A stretch of DNA of 64,000 bases, from positions 56,354 through 120,353 of the forward strand of contig JAMFSN010000147.1 in the NCBI GenBank assembly GCA_026225295.1, written 5' to 3'. Position 1 is the stretch's first letter, and every line of letters begins with the position of its first letter. Below the pieces are notes generated by a model. It worked only from the letters and a program-made list of their open reading frames with translations, was not told where the DNA came from and ran no database searches. Source of the DNA: Frankia alni. GTDB taxonomy: Bacteria; Actinomycetota; Actinomycetes; Frankiales; Frankiaceae. Of the stretch, positions 22,971 to 31,715 are shown piece after piece. A program made the translations under genes and the position numbers.

Positions 22971-25604
22971 TCAGGGGTCGAGCGCAAGATCCAGGATGTG
23001 CTCAAGGAGGGCCCGCGGCGGCAGCGGCGGTTTTTCGACGAGGCCCTGGTGATACAGCACCGTGGCCGGGGTCAGACCGGGCAGCGCGTTCGCCTCGATG
23101 ATGATGGTCTCGCCGGTGTCGCGGTGCATGAACGCGTCGATGCGACCGTAGCCGGCCATCCCAATGCGGTTCGCGACCCGGGTGACGGATGCCCGGGCCC
23201 GTTCGACGGCCGCCGGCTGCGCGCGGCCCAGGGGCGGTGCCGGCGGTGGCGTGATGTTCACGCCGGTCCCGCCCATGAACTTCTCCTCGATCGACAGCAC
23301 CCCTTTGCGGGCGATCGTCATGCTCGGCTCGAGGGCCCGCATCGCCCCCCGTCGGCCAAGAACCCCCACGGTGACCTCGACCCACCCGGTGTCCCGCTCG
23401 ACCGCCCAGGCCAGGTGGGCCGGTTCGCCCGGCCGCCCGTCGAGCCAGGACGCGTCGACCACGGCAATGTCGTCGGTCAGGACCAGTTCCTCGAACAGGA
23501 TCCGGGCCGGACAGTGCGTCGGTAGCTCGACGATCTGGTCGGGCGCCAGCAGGGAGAAGGTGCCCCCATCGATCCGCGACGCGCCATCGAGGGTGCTTTC
23601 CAGGTAACGGAGCAGCTCGTCCTCGTTGGCCAGCGGCACGACCCCGGCCGAACAGCCGTCGTCCAACGGCTTGACGATCAGATGCGGGGTGTGGCACGCG
23701 GCGACCGCGTCCCGCCACAGCTCGGCAACGTCGAGGTCGGTCAGGGCAGCGGGCATCGGGACGAGCAGGCGACGAGCGGTGAGGATGCCCGCGTCACCGG
23801 TGGCCGGCCGGCCAGTGGTGAGGTCATCGCGACGGGCCTGGTCGTCGGCCGGGCCGCCGGTTGCTTCGGGACGGCCGGACTCGTCGCGACCGGCGGTCTG
23901 CTCGGTCGCCAGGCCGGCGACCAGTTGTCCCGTCGCGTACTTGTCGGCGCAGATACGCGACGCCGCCGGCGGCGAACCGTTGTAGCGGATGCCGTGTCGC
24001 TCGAACGCGGCCGCCATCGTGCCGTCCTCGCCGGCCCCGCCGTGCAGGGCATTGAAAACGAGGTCGTGACCGTCGAGGAACTCGCCGATGGTCAGGCGGG
24101 CGGGTGGCGTCGGATGCGCGCCGAGCTGCCAGGTCTCGAGGTCGAGCCGGGCAACCACGTCCGCCGCGAGCGACGCCCGACGCTTTTCCACGGTGCCGTC
24201 GGCGGCCTCGTGACACACCTGGACGATCTCTTCGAGACTGTGCCGGAGGGCCGCGGAGTAAGGCAGACGCCACACTCCGCCCGCGGTCGGGGCGCTCGTT
24301 CCGTCCGATCGGTCGGCGGATCCCGACCCGGCGTACCCGCTTGACCCGCCGTACCCGCCGCGCGCGTCCGACCCGGCGTCGAGCAGGTAGGGCGTGGGCT
24401 CGAAACGGTCCGACGCGAGCAGCTTCAGCCACACGTTCGTGCCGGACAGCACCGAAACCTGCCGCTCTGCGGTGTCGCCGCCGAACAGGACGGCGACGGG
24501 CGTTCGACCTTCGGGCGGCGGCTCGCGCCAGGCGTCCTCGGGCGCCTTGATCCCGGCGCGCTGGCACACCCGGCGGACCAGATACCGCAGAATGTCCCGG
24601 TGGGTCATACCCACCTGGGCCGCCTGGATGAACAGAAAACTGTTCTGTTCCATCCCGGAAATCGGATTCACGTCAGAGACGTGAATTTCACCGTCCGGGC
24701 TGAGCCAACCGTCGATCCGGGCGAAGTCGCGCAACCCTAGGACAGTGAACGCCTGCTCGGAAACGTGGCGGACGCGTGCGACGTCCGCGTCGGAAAACAG
24801 GGGTGGGCAGTGGTAGTGGGAATCGTTGCTGACGAGGTACTTCCGTCGGTAGTCCAGAATGTCGTCGTCGCGACGGTGACCCAGTAGTTCGATTTCCACC
24901 GGGATGAGTGCTGTGGGCCGGGCGAGACCGTCCAGCACGATGGTGGTGAACTCCACGCCGGCCATTCGCGGCTGCACGACCACCCTGTCGTAGCCGGTCA
25001 GAAGGTCGGCGATGATCGCCTCACCGGTCGGGACATCGGTCACGACCGTCACGCCGATGCTGGATCCCCCGCGCGCCGGTTTCACCACCGCGCTGCCGCC
25101 CACCGTCAGAGCCTCGGAAAGGTCACGGCGTATTTCATCGGGGGGAGACATCGCGGTGACCAGTCGGGACGGCACGGCGTTCACGCCGGCCGCGGTCAGC
25201 GTGCGCTGGGCGTCGAACTTGTCGAAAGCACCGACGCAGGCCCGCGGGGTCGATCCGAGATAGGGGACGCCGGCGCGTTCGAGGATCTCCTGCAGCCGGC
25301 CGTCCTCACCGAAGGCGCCGTGGATCACCGGTAGGGCCACGTCGCAGCGCTGGAGCCGCCCGAGCAGCTCGTCGGCCCCCAGTGGGCGTCCGGCCCGCGA
25401 CAGTTTGAAGTCGAAGTCGGCCGGCGTATTCGAATAGAGGAGCCCGCGGGAAATAGCGTACGCATTCTCGTGCCGGTCGAAGTAGATGATCTCCCGGAGG
25501 GTCACGCCGTCGTCGGCTATATGGTCGGCGACGGACCGCGCCGAATTCAGCGAGATACCTCGTTCCTCGGAAGGTCCGCCGAGCAGGAGCGCGATCTGGA
25601 GCAT
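22971..25604 (-). CDS. Tandem double D-alanine-D-alanine ligase (two ATP-grasp Ddl modules)
   Basis: 877 residues from ATG 25604, which places the conserved LQIALLLGGPSEERGISLNS at the start; the frame is open further upstream. Module 1 (about 1-340): VIHGAFGEDGRLQEILERAG, KPARGGSSIGV, then VSDVNPISGMEQNSF where Ddl normally has EINTxPGMTxxS. Module 2 (about 370-877): VAVLFGGDTAERQVSVLSG, NALHGGAGEDGTM, VKPLDDGCSAGVVP, IIIEANALPGLTP. Gly/Ser-rich and charged inserts separate parts of module 2. Ddl ligates two D-Ala for peptidoglycan. A two-module enzyme is unusual; the modules may act on different substrates or one may be regulatory. It lies upstream of MurF-Alr on the same strand, with a 436-base gap. 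Confidence 0.85.
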   Translation of the reverse strand: MLQIALLLGGPSEERGISLNSARSVADHIADDGVTLREIIYFDRHENAYAISRGLLYSNTPADFDFKLSRAGRPLGADELLGRLQRCDVALPVIHGAFGEDGRLQEILERAGVPYLGSTPRACVGAFDKFDAQRTLTAAGVNAVPSRLVTAMSPPDEIRRDLSEALTVGGSAVVKPARGGSSIGVTVVTDVPTGEAIIADLLTGYDRVVVQPRMAGVEFTTIVLDGLARPTALIPVEIELLGHRRDDDILDYRRKYLVSNDSHYHCPPLFSDADVARVRHVSEQAFTVLGLRDFARIDGWLSPDGEIHVSDVNPISGMEQNSFLFIQAAQVGMTHRDILRYLVRRVCQRAGIKAPEDAWREPPPEGRTPVAVLFGGDTAERQVSVLSGTNVWLKLLASDRFEPTPYLLDAGSDARGGYGGSSGYAGSGSADRSDGTSAPTAGGVWRLPYSAALRHSLEEIVQVCHEAADGTVEKRRASLAADVVARLDLETWQLGAHPTPPARLTIGEFLDGHDLVFNALHGGAGEDGTMAAAFERHGIRYNGSPPAASRICADKYATGQLVAGLATEQTAGRDESGRPEATGGPADDQARRDDLTTGRPATGDAGILTARRLLVPMPAALTDLDVAELWRDAVAACHTPHLIVKPLDDGCSAGVVPLANEDELLRYLESTLDGASRIDGGTFSLLAPDQIVELPTHCPARILFEELVLTDDIAVVDASWLDGRPGEPAHLAWAVERDTGWVEVTVGVLGRRGAMRALEPSMTIARKGVLSIEEKFMGGTGVNITPPPAPPLGRAQPAAVERARASVTRVANRIGMAGYGRIDAFMHRDTGETIIIEANALPGLTPATVLYHQGLVEKPPLPPRALLEHILDLALDP

Positions 25605-25982
25605 GCCCGATTCCGTTTCTCGCCGAAGACGTCGACGGGCGTGACTATATAGGTGGCGGCGGGGGCCCTGCTGGGTCGCCGTGGCGGCCACGAATCATGA
25701 TCACGCACCGGATCGCGCCGCACGGCTCGGTGCGGTGATCGAAAGCTGGTCCGACCGGCTGACAATCGGGGCGACGCGATCTAGGGTCGGCCGCGTGACG
25801 GATGCCCGCGATGTGCCGGTCGGATGGACCGGCTATTCGCCTGCGGCTGGCGCCGGTCGGCTCAGGGACCGAGGGCCGGGACGCGATCGCGACCGTCGGC
25901 GGATGGATCCGGGCGCCGACCGCCTGTCGGCCGCGGCCGGCGCACCAGCGCCGGCCGATCACTGTCGAGCAGGGAGCCGGGG
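25605..25982. other. Divergent intergenic region
   Basis: 378 bases between the double-Ddl start (minus) and the acyl-CoA ligase start (plus). It holds the TATAGT element listed separately. Open frames here lack conserved sequence and seem to be chance frames. No other structure seen. Confidence 0.5.
25644..25649 (-). promoter_or_regulatory. Probable -10 for the double-Ddl gene
   Basis: TATAGT on the minus strand, within a short AT-rich island. It would start transcription about 30 bases before the ATG at 25604. No clear -35 was found at the expected distance. Confidence 0.45.
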
Positions 25983-27569
25983 ATGACCAGCAGAATGGTG
26001 GGACCGACGCGCACGATGGTCACGACCGCCACCGGACACAGCCTGGGGGAACTCGCCGAGTCGGCCTGGGAGCGGGTTGCCGGCGATTCGCTGATGATCT
26101 TTGAAGGTCACCAGTTGCGGGGTGACGCCCTCGGCGAGCGGGCGCGGCGGTTGTCCGCCGGTCTGCGGGCCGCCGGTCTCCAGTCCGGCGACCGGGTCGT
26201 TGTCTGCATGGCCAACTGTCCCGAGGTCAACGTCACCTACCAGGCAGTCTGGCGAGCCGGCGCGGTTCTCACTCCGGTGCTCTTCCTGGTCAGCTCCGAC
26301 GAGCTACGCCACGTTCTGACCGACAGCGGCGCGCGGTTCATCGTCACCACACCGGAGTTTCTGCCCCTGGTCACCTCGGCCTGCGAGGGCATCCCGAGCG
26401 TCGGCGCCGTGGTTGTCGCCCAGGATCCCGGCGGGGCCGGCGGGTCGGCGGAGGCCTTTCCGCGCCTGGCCATGGCCGAGCTTGAGGCCGGGTTCGAAGG
26501 ACCGCTGATCCCGCGCGAGCCTTCGGACCTGGCCGCGCTGCTCTACACCGGCGGAACCACGGGACGGTCCAAAGGGGTGATGATCAGCCACGACGCTTTG
26601 TCCGCAGCGGCCTGGTCGGCCGTCGCGAGCGGCGACGACGGGCAGGAGATGCTCTCGCGGGTCCTGCTACCGCTGCCGCTCTCCCATGCCTACGGTCTCA
26701 TGGTCACCGTGATGGGTCTGCACATCACCGAACCGACTTACTCAGTGCTGATGCGCTGGTTCGATGCGGCCGGCTGGCTGCGGCTGGCCCAGGATCACCA
26801 GTGCCAGATCAGCGCCGTCGTCCCGTCGATGCTACAGATGATCCTCGCGGAGCCGGTCGAGGACTATGACCTGGCGGCGATGCGCCGCATCGCCAGCGGC
26901 GGGGCACCGCTCCCGGCGGAAATCGTCGACGAGGTCGAGCGACGGTTGCCGGACGTCGCGGTCGGCGAAGGCTACGGCTGCACCGAGTCGGCCGGCGTCA
27001 TCGCCACCCAACCGGCCGGCGCCCGCCGGCACGGCAGCGTCGGCATGCCGGCGCCCGGCGTTGACGTCTGCATAGTCGGGCCGGACGGGGCCGAGGTCGC
27101 CGTCGGGGACGAGGGCGAGATCTGCGCTCGCGGCCCGATGGTGATGAGTGGGTACTGGCACTCGGCCGAGGAGACCGCCGAGGCGCTACGGGCGGGCTGG
27201 TTGCATACAGGCGACATCGGGCGCATGGATGGCGACGGCTATCTCTATGTGATCGACCGGCTTAAAGATCTCATCATCCGGGGCGGCTTCAATGTCTACC
27301 CCCGCGACATCGAGGAGGCGCTGCTCGCGCATCCCGACATCGTCGGCTGCGCGGTCGTCGGCCGCCCGGATCCGAAACTGGGCGAGGAAGTGGTGGCCTA
27401 CGTACAGCTGCGCCCCGGGGCGACGGTGTCCGAGCGGGAGGTAATCGCCTTCGCGCGCGCCCACGTGTCAGCCGCAAAGTACCCGCGTGAGGTGCATCTG
27501 GTGGAGGCGATTCCGCTGACCAGCGTCGGGAAGACGGACCGCAAGGCGCTGCGGGGCAGTTCTCGCTAG
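25983..27569 (+). CDS. Acyl-CoA synthetase / AMP-dependent ligase
   Basis: 528 residues from ATG 25983, with GGGAG seven bases upstream. Adenylate-forming enzyme: the A3 P-loop YTGGTTGRSKGVMISH is near residue 187, GYGCTES (A5) near 335, GWLHTGDIGRMDGDGYLY (A7) near 410, DRLKDLIIRGGFNVYPRDIE (A8) near 430, and the A10 lysine in SVGKTDRKALR near the C-terminus. It activates a carboxylic acid with ATP and joins it to CoA; chain length or ring type cannot be read from these motifs. It sits beside an ABC importer, acyl-CoA dehydrogenases and a P450, so it probably activates the imported carboxylate for beta-oxidation-type breakdown. Confidence 0.9.
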   Translation: MTSRMVGPTRTMVTTATGHSLGELAESAWERVAGDSLMIFEGHQLRGDALGERARRLSAGLRAAGLQSGDRVVVCMANCPEVNVTYQAVWRAGAVLTPVLFLVSSDELRHVLTDSGARFIVTTPEFLPLVTSACEGIPSVGAVVVAQDPGGAGGSAEAFPRLAMAELEAGFEGPLIPREPSDLAALLYTGGTTGRSKGVMISHDALSAAAWSAVASGDDGQEMLSRVLLPLPLSHAYGLMVTVMGLHITEPTYSVLMRWFDAAGWLRLAQDHQCQISAVVPSMLQMILAEPVEDYDLAAMRRIASGGAPLPAEIVDEVERRLPDVAVGEGYGCTESAGVIATQPAGARRHGSVGMPAPGVDVCIVGPDGAEVAVGDEGEICARGPMVMSGYWHSAEETAEALRAGWLHTGDIGRMDGDGYLYVIDRLKDLIIRGGFNVYPRDIEEALLAHPDIVGCAVVGRPDPKLGEEVVAYVQLRPGATVSEREVIAFARAHVSAAKYPREVHLVEAIPLTSVGKTDRKALRGSSR

Positions 27570-27745
27570 CGGTCCATTCGGGCGGCAGCGCTGGTCTGTG
27601 GACGTCGCCCGGTCCGACGGCACACGTCCCACCGGGCCATCTTGATGACGCCGAGTGTGACCTGTGCCATGGCCGCGGCCGCCAGATCACCCTGCCCAGT
27701 CCCGCTGCTGCGTGCCAGCGGGCGCCGCTCTGACGACCGGTGAGT

Positions 27746-30700
27746 TCAGGTTTGGGGGGTCGACCGTCCGGCTGGTCGACCCCGCGGCCGGGCGCCCTTG
27801 TCCGAGCGCTCGATGGCGGCCGGATCAGTGCCCAGGTAGGAGGCGATCACCCGGCGGTGCGCGAGCACCTCGTGGGGCGGACCCTCGGCGATGATTGCCC
27901 CCCGCTCGAGGGCTATCAGCCGGTCGCAGACGGCGGACAGCAGGTTCACATCGTGTTCGATCACCAGCATCGTGGCTCCGGTCGCCCGACGGATGTCGCG
28001 CAGGAGTGGCCCGAGCGCCTCCACATCGCGTTGGGCCACGCCGGCCGACGGCTCGTCGAGCAGGAGGACCCGCGGCTGTTGCATTACCGCGCAGCCGAGC
28101 TCGACGATCCGCCTCGTGCCGGTCGAAAGGACACTGGTCGGATGACCGGCCCATTCCTCGAGCCCGAGCAGCGCGATCACCTCGGCGACCCGTCGGCCGG
28201 CGGTCCCTTCGGCGTCCAGTGAGATCGGCAGTCGGAGCGCCGCGGCCAGCGGTTCGCGGCTGGTCAGGTGCCGGTCGTAGGCAACGGCGAGGGCTTCGCT
28301 GACCGTCAGCGTCGGGAACAGCCGGGCGCCCTGGAAGGACCGACCGAGGCCGGCCACGGCCCGGGTATGAGGTGGGAGATGGGTCAGGTCGCGCCCATCC
28401 ATGGCGAGCCGCCCCGCGTCGGCGAGGGCAAAGCCACTGATGACGTCCAGCAGGGTCGTCTTGCCCGCGCCGTTGTGGCCTATCAGGCCGACGGCCTCAC
28501 CGGGCGCGATGCGCAAAGAAAGATCATCGAGAGCGACCACCCCACCGTAGTGTTTCGTGATTCCTTCACAGCTCAGTTGACCACCGGTCGGGTGGACGGC
28601 GGCCGGGACGTCGCTGTCCCGGGCCGCGGCCGACGACCTGGCACTCTCGGCGGTCCGCGCGTGAGGCACCCTCCCCGCAACCGCCGACGCCGCATGCGCG
28701 GACGGGGCTCCGTTCCGCGCCTCGGATGGCCGCGGCATCGGCGCCCTCGTTGTGACGTCCGCCCGGCCGGTTCCGAGGAAGGCCGCGCGCAGGATGTCCG
28801 GTCGGGTCAACAGGTCACGGGTCGGTCCTCGGTACCGGACCTGGCCTTTGTCGAGAAAGACCGCCTCCTCGGCCAGTTCGAGCGCCAGGTTCACTGACTG
28901 CTCGACGATCACGATCGTCGCGCCGGCCGCGTGCGCGGCGCGGACCCGCCGGGTCAGGTCACCGACGACCGTCGGGGCCAAACCGAGGGAGAGCTCATCG
29001 ATGCAGAGCACCCTCGGTTCGCCGGCCAGTGCCATCGCGAGCGACAGCATCTGCTGCTCCCCGCCGGACAGAGTCCCGGCCCGCGCCCCACTGCGGCTAC
29101 TCAGCGCGGCGAACGGGCCGAGGGCGGCCCAGTAGGCGGTTTCGGCGGCGGCCGGTTGCCGGCGAAGCGGCCAGAGTGCGAGCCGCAGGTTGTCCTCGAC
29201 GGATAGCGATTCGAAGAGCCCCCGCCCGCCGGGCATGAGAGCTACACCGTGCCGGCGCAGTCGTTCGGGGTCGAGGCGCCGTTCGCGTCTCCGCCGCCGG
29301 TGCGCGTGGCGGCCGGTGAGGCCGGCCACGCGAACCTCACCACCGTCCGGTTGGAGTAGGCCGGTCAGGCAGCGCAGCACCGTCGACTTGCCAGCTCCGT
29401 TTGCGCCCAGGAGCGCCACGGACTGCCCCTGGGCAACCTCGAGCGACACCCCGAACAGGACCTGCCGGGCGCCGTACGACGCGGTCAGATCGCGACAGCT
29501 CAGCACGGGTGGCCCGGTAGCCGTCGGCGGTCGGCCCGGTCCGTCGGGGCGTCCGCCCGCACCGACGCCGGTGCGGGCGGACCCCGGCGCGCGGGCGCCG
29601 GGGCGGCGCCCACCAGGCGCGGGGACGTCGGGGCCGGAGTTCCTGGTCGTCTGCGACGAGACGGCAACGATCGCCTCATCCACCGGGCCGGTCGTGCGTT
29701 TCATCGGTCCCGCGCCGCTCGCGCCGGTGCCGGGACCCGTCCTGAGCGTGGAGCGGAGACCCCGTTGGCGAAGGTCCGCGAGCGCCGTTCGTCCCGTCGG
29801 CACCAGACCGCGTGGGAGGGCCAGAAGGATGAGGAACATTCCGGCGCCCGCGAAGACGGACTGGTAGCCCGGCCAGAGCGTGTTCGCGGCGGTGATCAGG
29901 CCCGCTCCCGCAAGCGCTCCGCCGGGTGACGAGATACCGCCGATGACCGCCATCGCCAGCACCAGGAGGCTGAGCGAAGGGTCGAAGGTGTGGACCGCGA
30001 TGCCGCCGAGCAGTACGACTTCCAATCCGCCGGCCAGCCCGGCGATCATCCCCGCCGTCACGAACATCGCGAGTTTGGTGCCGCGTACGGATATGCCGGC
30101 GGCCGCTGCCGCGGCGCCATTGTCGCGGACGGCGATCAGCACCCGTCCGGGACGACTCCGGCGCAGACCCAGCACCAGAAACAGGACCACGGCCAGACAG
30201 CCGAGGCACAGCTCGTAGAACGTCGCTTCGTCGACCAGATCAAAGCGTCCCCACAGCAGGGGCCGGGGGAACGACGCTGGAAGGAGCCCGGGCAGATCGC
30301 TGGTATTGAGGACGTAGCCGTCCACCACCACGGCGAAAGCCAGGGTCGTGACGGCCAGGTAGATCCCCTTGATGCGCAGCGACGGGAGACCGATGAGCAG
30401 AGCCGCCAGACCGGCGCCCGCGGAGCCGGTGATCAACGCCAGGAACAGGTCAGCGTGCCCGCGGGCCAGCATGTTCGCGACGATCAGGCCACCTACGCCG
30501 GCGAGCGCGAACTGGCCGAGACTCACCGTTCCGCCCCACCCGGTCAGTACGACGAGGGAGAGAGCGACCATCGCGAACACCACCGCGCTGCTGGCGATGT
30601 TGAGGTTGCTCTGATCCAGGACGAGGGGCAGCAGCGCGAGTGCCAGGAGACCCACGCCGGAGACGACTCCGGAAGGCCGGGCGGCCGTCCGCGGCCGTCC

Positions 30701-31684
30701 TTTCCACCCGGTCGTCCCGCCCAACCTGATTCGGGCCTCGTGGAGCGGTGCGGAGGGCCCGGGCCGTGGCGCCGGCTGTTCCCAGTCCTCGGAGCCACCG
30801 CGGGGCCAGGGTGTGGTCCGCCTGCCGGCCAACGCCACAAGGATCACCCCGAGGAAAACGACATCGGTGACGCTCTGCGCCCTGACGTTCCAGCGGACAG
30901 CTGCATCGAGGATGCCGAGGCCCACCCCGGCGGCGAAAGCCACGGGTACGCGGTCGAGGCGGGCCAGGACGGCGGCGGCCAGCGCGGGCATGAGGAGCTG
31001 CGGGGTGGCGGCCGCGGTCGACGACACGCCCACCGAGGGCGCGGCGAGGACCGTGGTAAGGGCGGCGAAGCCCCCGGCGACCACCCAGATCACGGAAGAG
31101 ATCTGCCGGGTGGGGAGGCTCAGGAGTCGGGCTCGGTCGAGGTTGTCGGCGATCCCGCGGGCCGCCGTTCCGTAGGTGGTCCCGTAGAGCGCGCCGGTTA
31201 CAAGTCCCAGTGCGGTCAGTGCGGCGAGCGCCGCGACCAGTTGATCGCCCGTGATGACGACAGCGCCGACCGTCAACCCATGTCTCGTCAGGGGCGTGGT
31301 GAAGGCCCCCGGCTCGGAGAAGGCCCCCAGCCAAAGGGGGATCCGGGTCGCCAGACCGCCCAGCAGTTGGGCCAGGCCAATCGTCGCGATGCTCGCTGTG
31401 AGCCGATTTGCGGCTCCGAGCCGCCGCACCACCAGTTGCTCACTGACCCAGCCGACCAGCAATCCCGTAGCGACCGCGACAGCCACGCACCAGAGCCACG
31501 GTAGGTCTTGGGTGGAGTGCAGCGCGACGGCGAGCCCCGCAGCCACGGTGCCCGTCGCGCCGTGAGCGAAGTTCAGGATGCGGGTGGTCCGGTAGACCAG
31601 GACGAGACCCACCGCGAATGCGCCGATTCCAGTGCCGAGAATTGCGCCCTGCAGGAAAATTCCTGGCGGAAGCCAGCCGGTCAT
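27746..31684 (-). CDS. Single-chain branched-chain-amino-acid-type ABC importer (LivH-LivM-LivF-LivG fusion)
   Basis: 1,312 residues from ATG 31684, which starts the first permease; the longer frame adds 70 nonconserved residues. Order: LivH-like permease (about 1-290, TTRILNFAHGATGTVAAG), LivM-like permease (about 335-620, TGWGGTVSLGQFALAGVGG, RIKGIYLAVTTLAFAVV), a Pro/Gly linker, LivF-like ATPase (about 728-960, Walker A GANGAGKST, signature LSGGEQQML, IDELSLGLAP), another linker, then LivG-like ATPase (about 1036-1285, Walker A GHNGAGKTT, LSTGTRR, LLLDEPSAGVAQ). The four genes of a HAAT importer are thus one uninterrupted frame, in H-M-F-G order rather than the common H-M-G-F. The substrate is probably the carboxylate or aromatic acid used by adjacent catabolic genes. 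The binding protein gene lies 31 bases upstream. Confidence 0.9.
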   Translation of the reverse strand: MTGWLPPGIFLQGAILGTGIGAFAVGLVLVYRTTRILNFAHGATGTVAAGLAVALHSTQDLPWLWCVAVAVATGLLVGWVSEQLVVRRLGAANRLTASIATIGLAQLLGGLATRIPLWLGAFSEPGAFTTPLTRHGLTVGAVVITGDQLVAALAALTALGLVTGALYGTTYGTAARGIADNLDRARLLSLPTRQISSVIWVVAGGFAALTTVLAAPSVGVSSTAAATPQLLMPALAAAVLARLDRVPVAFAAGVGLGILDAAVRWNVRAQSVTDVVFLGVILVALAGRRTTPWPRGGSEDWEQPAPRPGPSAPLHEARIRLGGTTGWKGRPRTAARPSGVVSGVGLLALALLPLVLDQSNLNIASSAVVFAMVALSLVVLTGWGGTVSLGQFALAGVGGLIVANMLARGHADLFLALITGSAGAGLAALLIGLPSLRIKGIYLAVTTLAFAVVVDGYVLNTSDLPGLLPASFPRPLLWGRFDLVDEATFYELCLGCLAVVLFLVLGLRRSRPGRVLIAVRDNGAAAAAAGISVRGTKLAMFVTAGMIAGLAGGLEVVLLGGIAVHTFDPSLSLLVLAMAVIGGISSPGGALAGAGLITAANTLWPGYQSVFAGAGMFLILLALPRGLVPTGRTALADLRQRGLRSTLRTGPGTGASGAGPMKRTTGPVDEAIVAVSSQTTRNSGPDVPAPGGRRPGARAPGSARTGVGAGGRPDGPGRPPTATGPPVLSCRDLTASYGARQVLFGVSLEVAQGQSVALLGANGAGKSTVLRCLTGLLQPDGGEVRVAGLTGRHAHRRRRRERRLDPERLRRHGVALMPGGRGLFESLSVEDNLRLALWPLRRQPAAAETAYWAALGPFAALSSRSGARAGTLSGGEQQMLSLAMALAGEPRVLCIDELSLGLAPTVVGDLTRRVRAAHAAGATIVIVEQSVNLALELAEEAVFLDKGQVRYRGPTRDLLTRPDILRAAFLGTGRADVTTRAPMPRPSEARNGAPSAHAASAVAGRVPHARTAESARSSAAARDSDVPAAVHPTGGQLSCEGITKHYGGVVALDDLSLRIAPGEAVGLIGHNGAGKTTLLDVISGFALADAGRLAMDGRDLTHLPPHTRAVAGLGRSFQGARLFPTLTVSEALAVAYDRHLTSREPLAAALRLPISLDAEGTAGRRVAEVIALLGLEEWAGHPTSVLSTGTRRIVELGCAVMQQPRVLLLDEPSAGVAQRDVEALGPLLRDIRRATGATMLVIEHDVNLLSAVCDRLIALERGAIIAEGPPHEVLAHRRVIASYLGTDPAAIERSDKGARPRGRPAGRSTPQT

Positions 31685-31715
31685 GATGGGCGGGCACCCG
31701 TCGCGGTGAAGGGTG

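Noticed and set aside
29990..31504. 504-codon plus-strand frame over the Liv fusion
   Set aside because: Antisense to strongly conserved LivH/LivM sequence; composition is typical of shadow frames.
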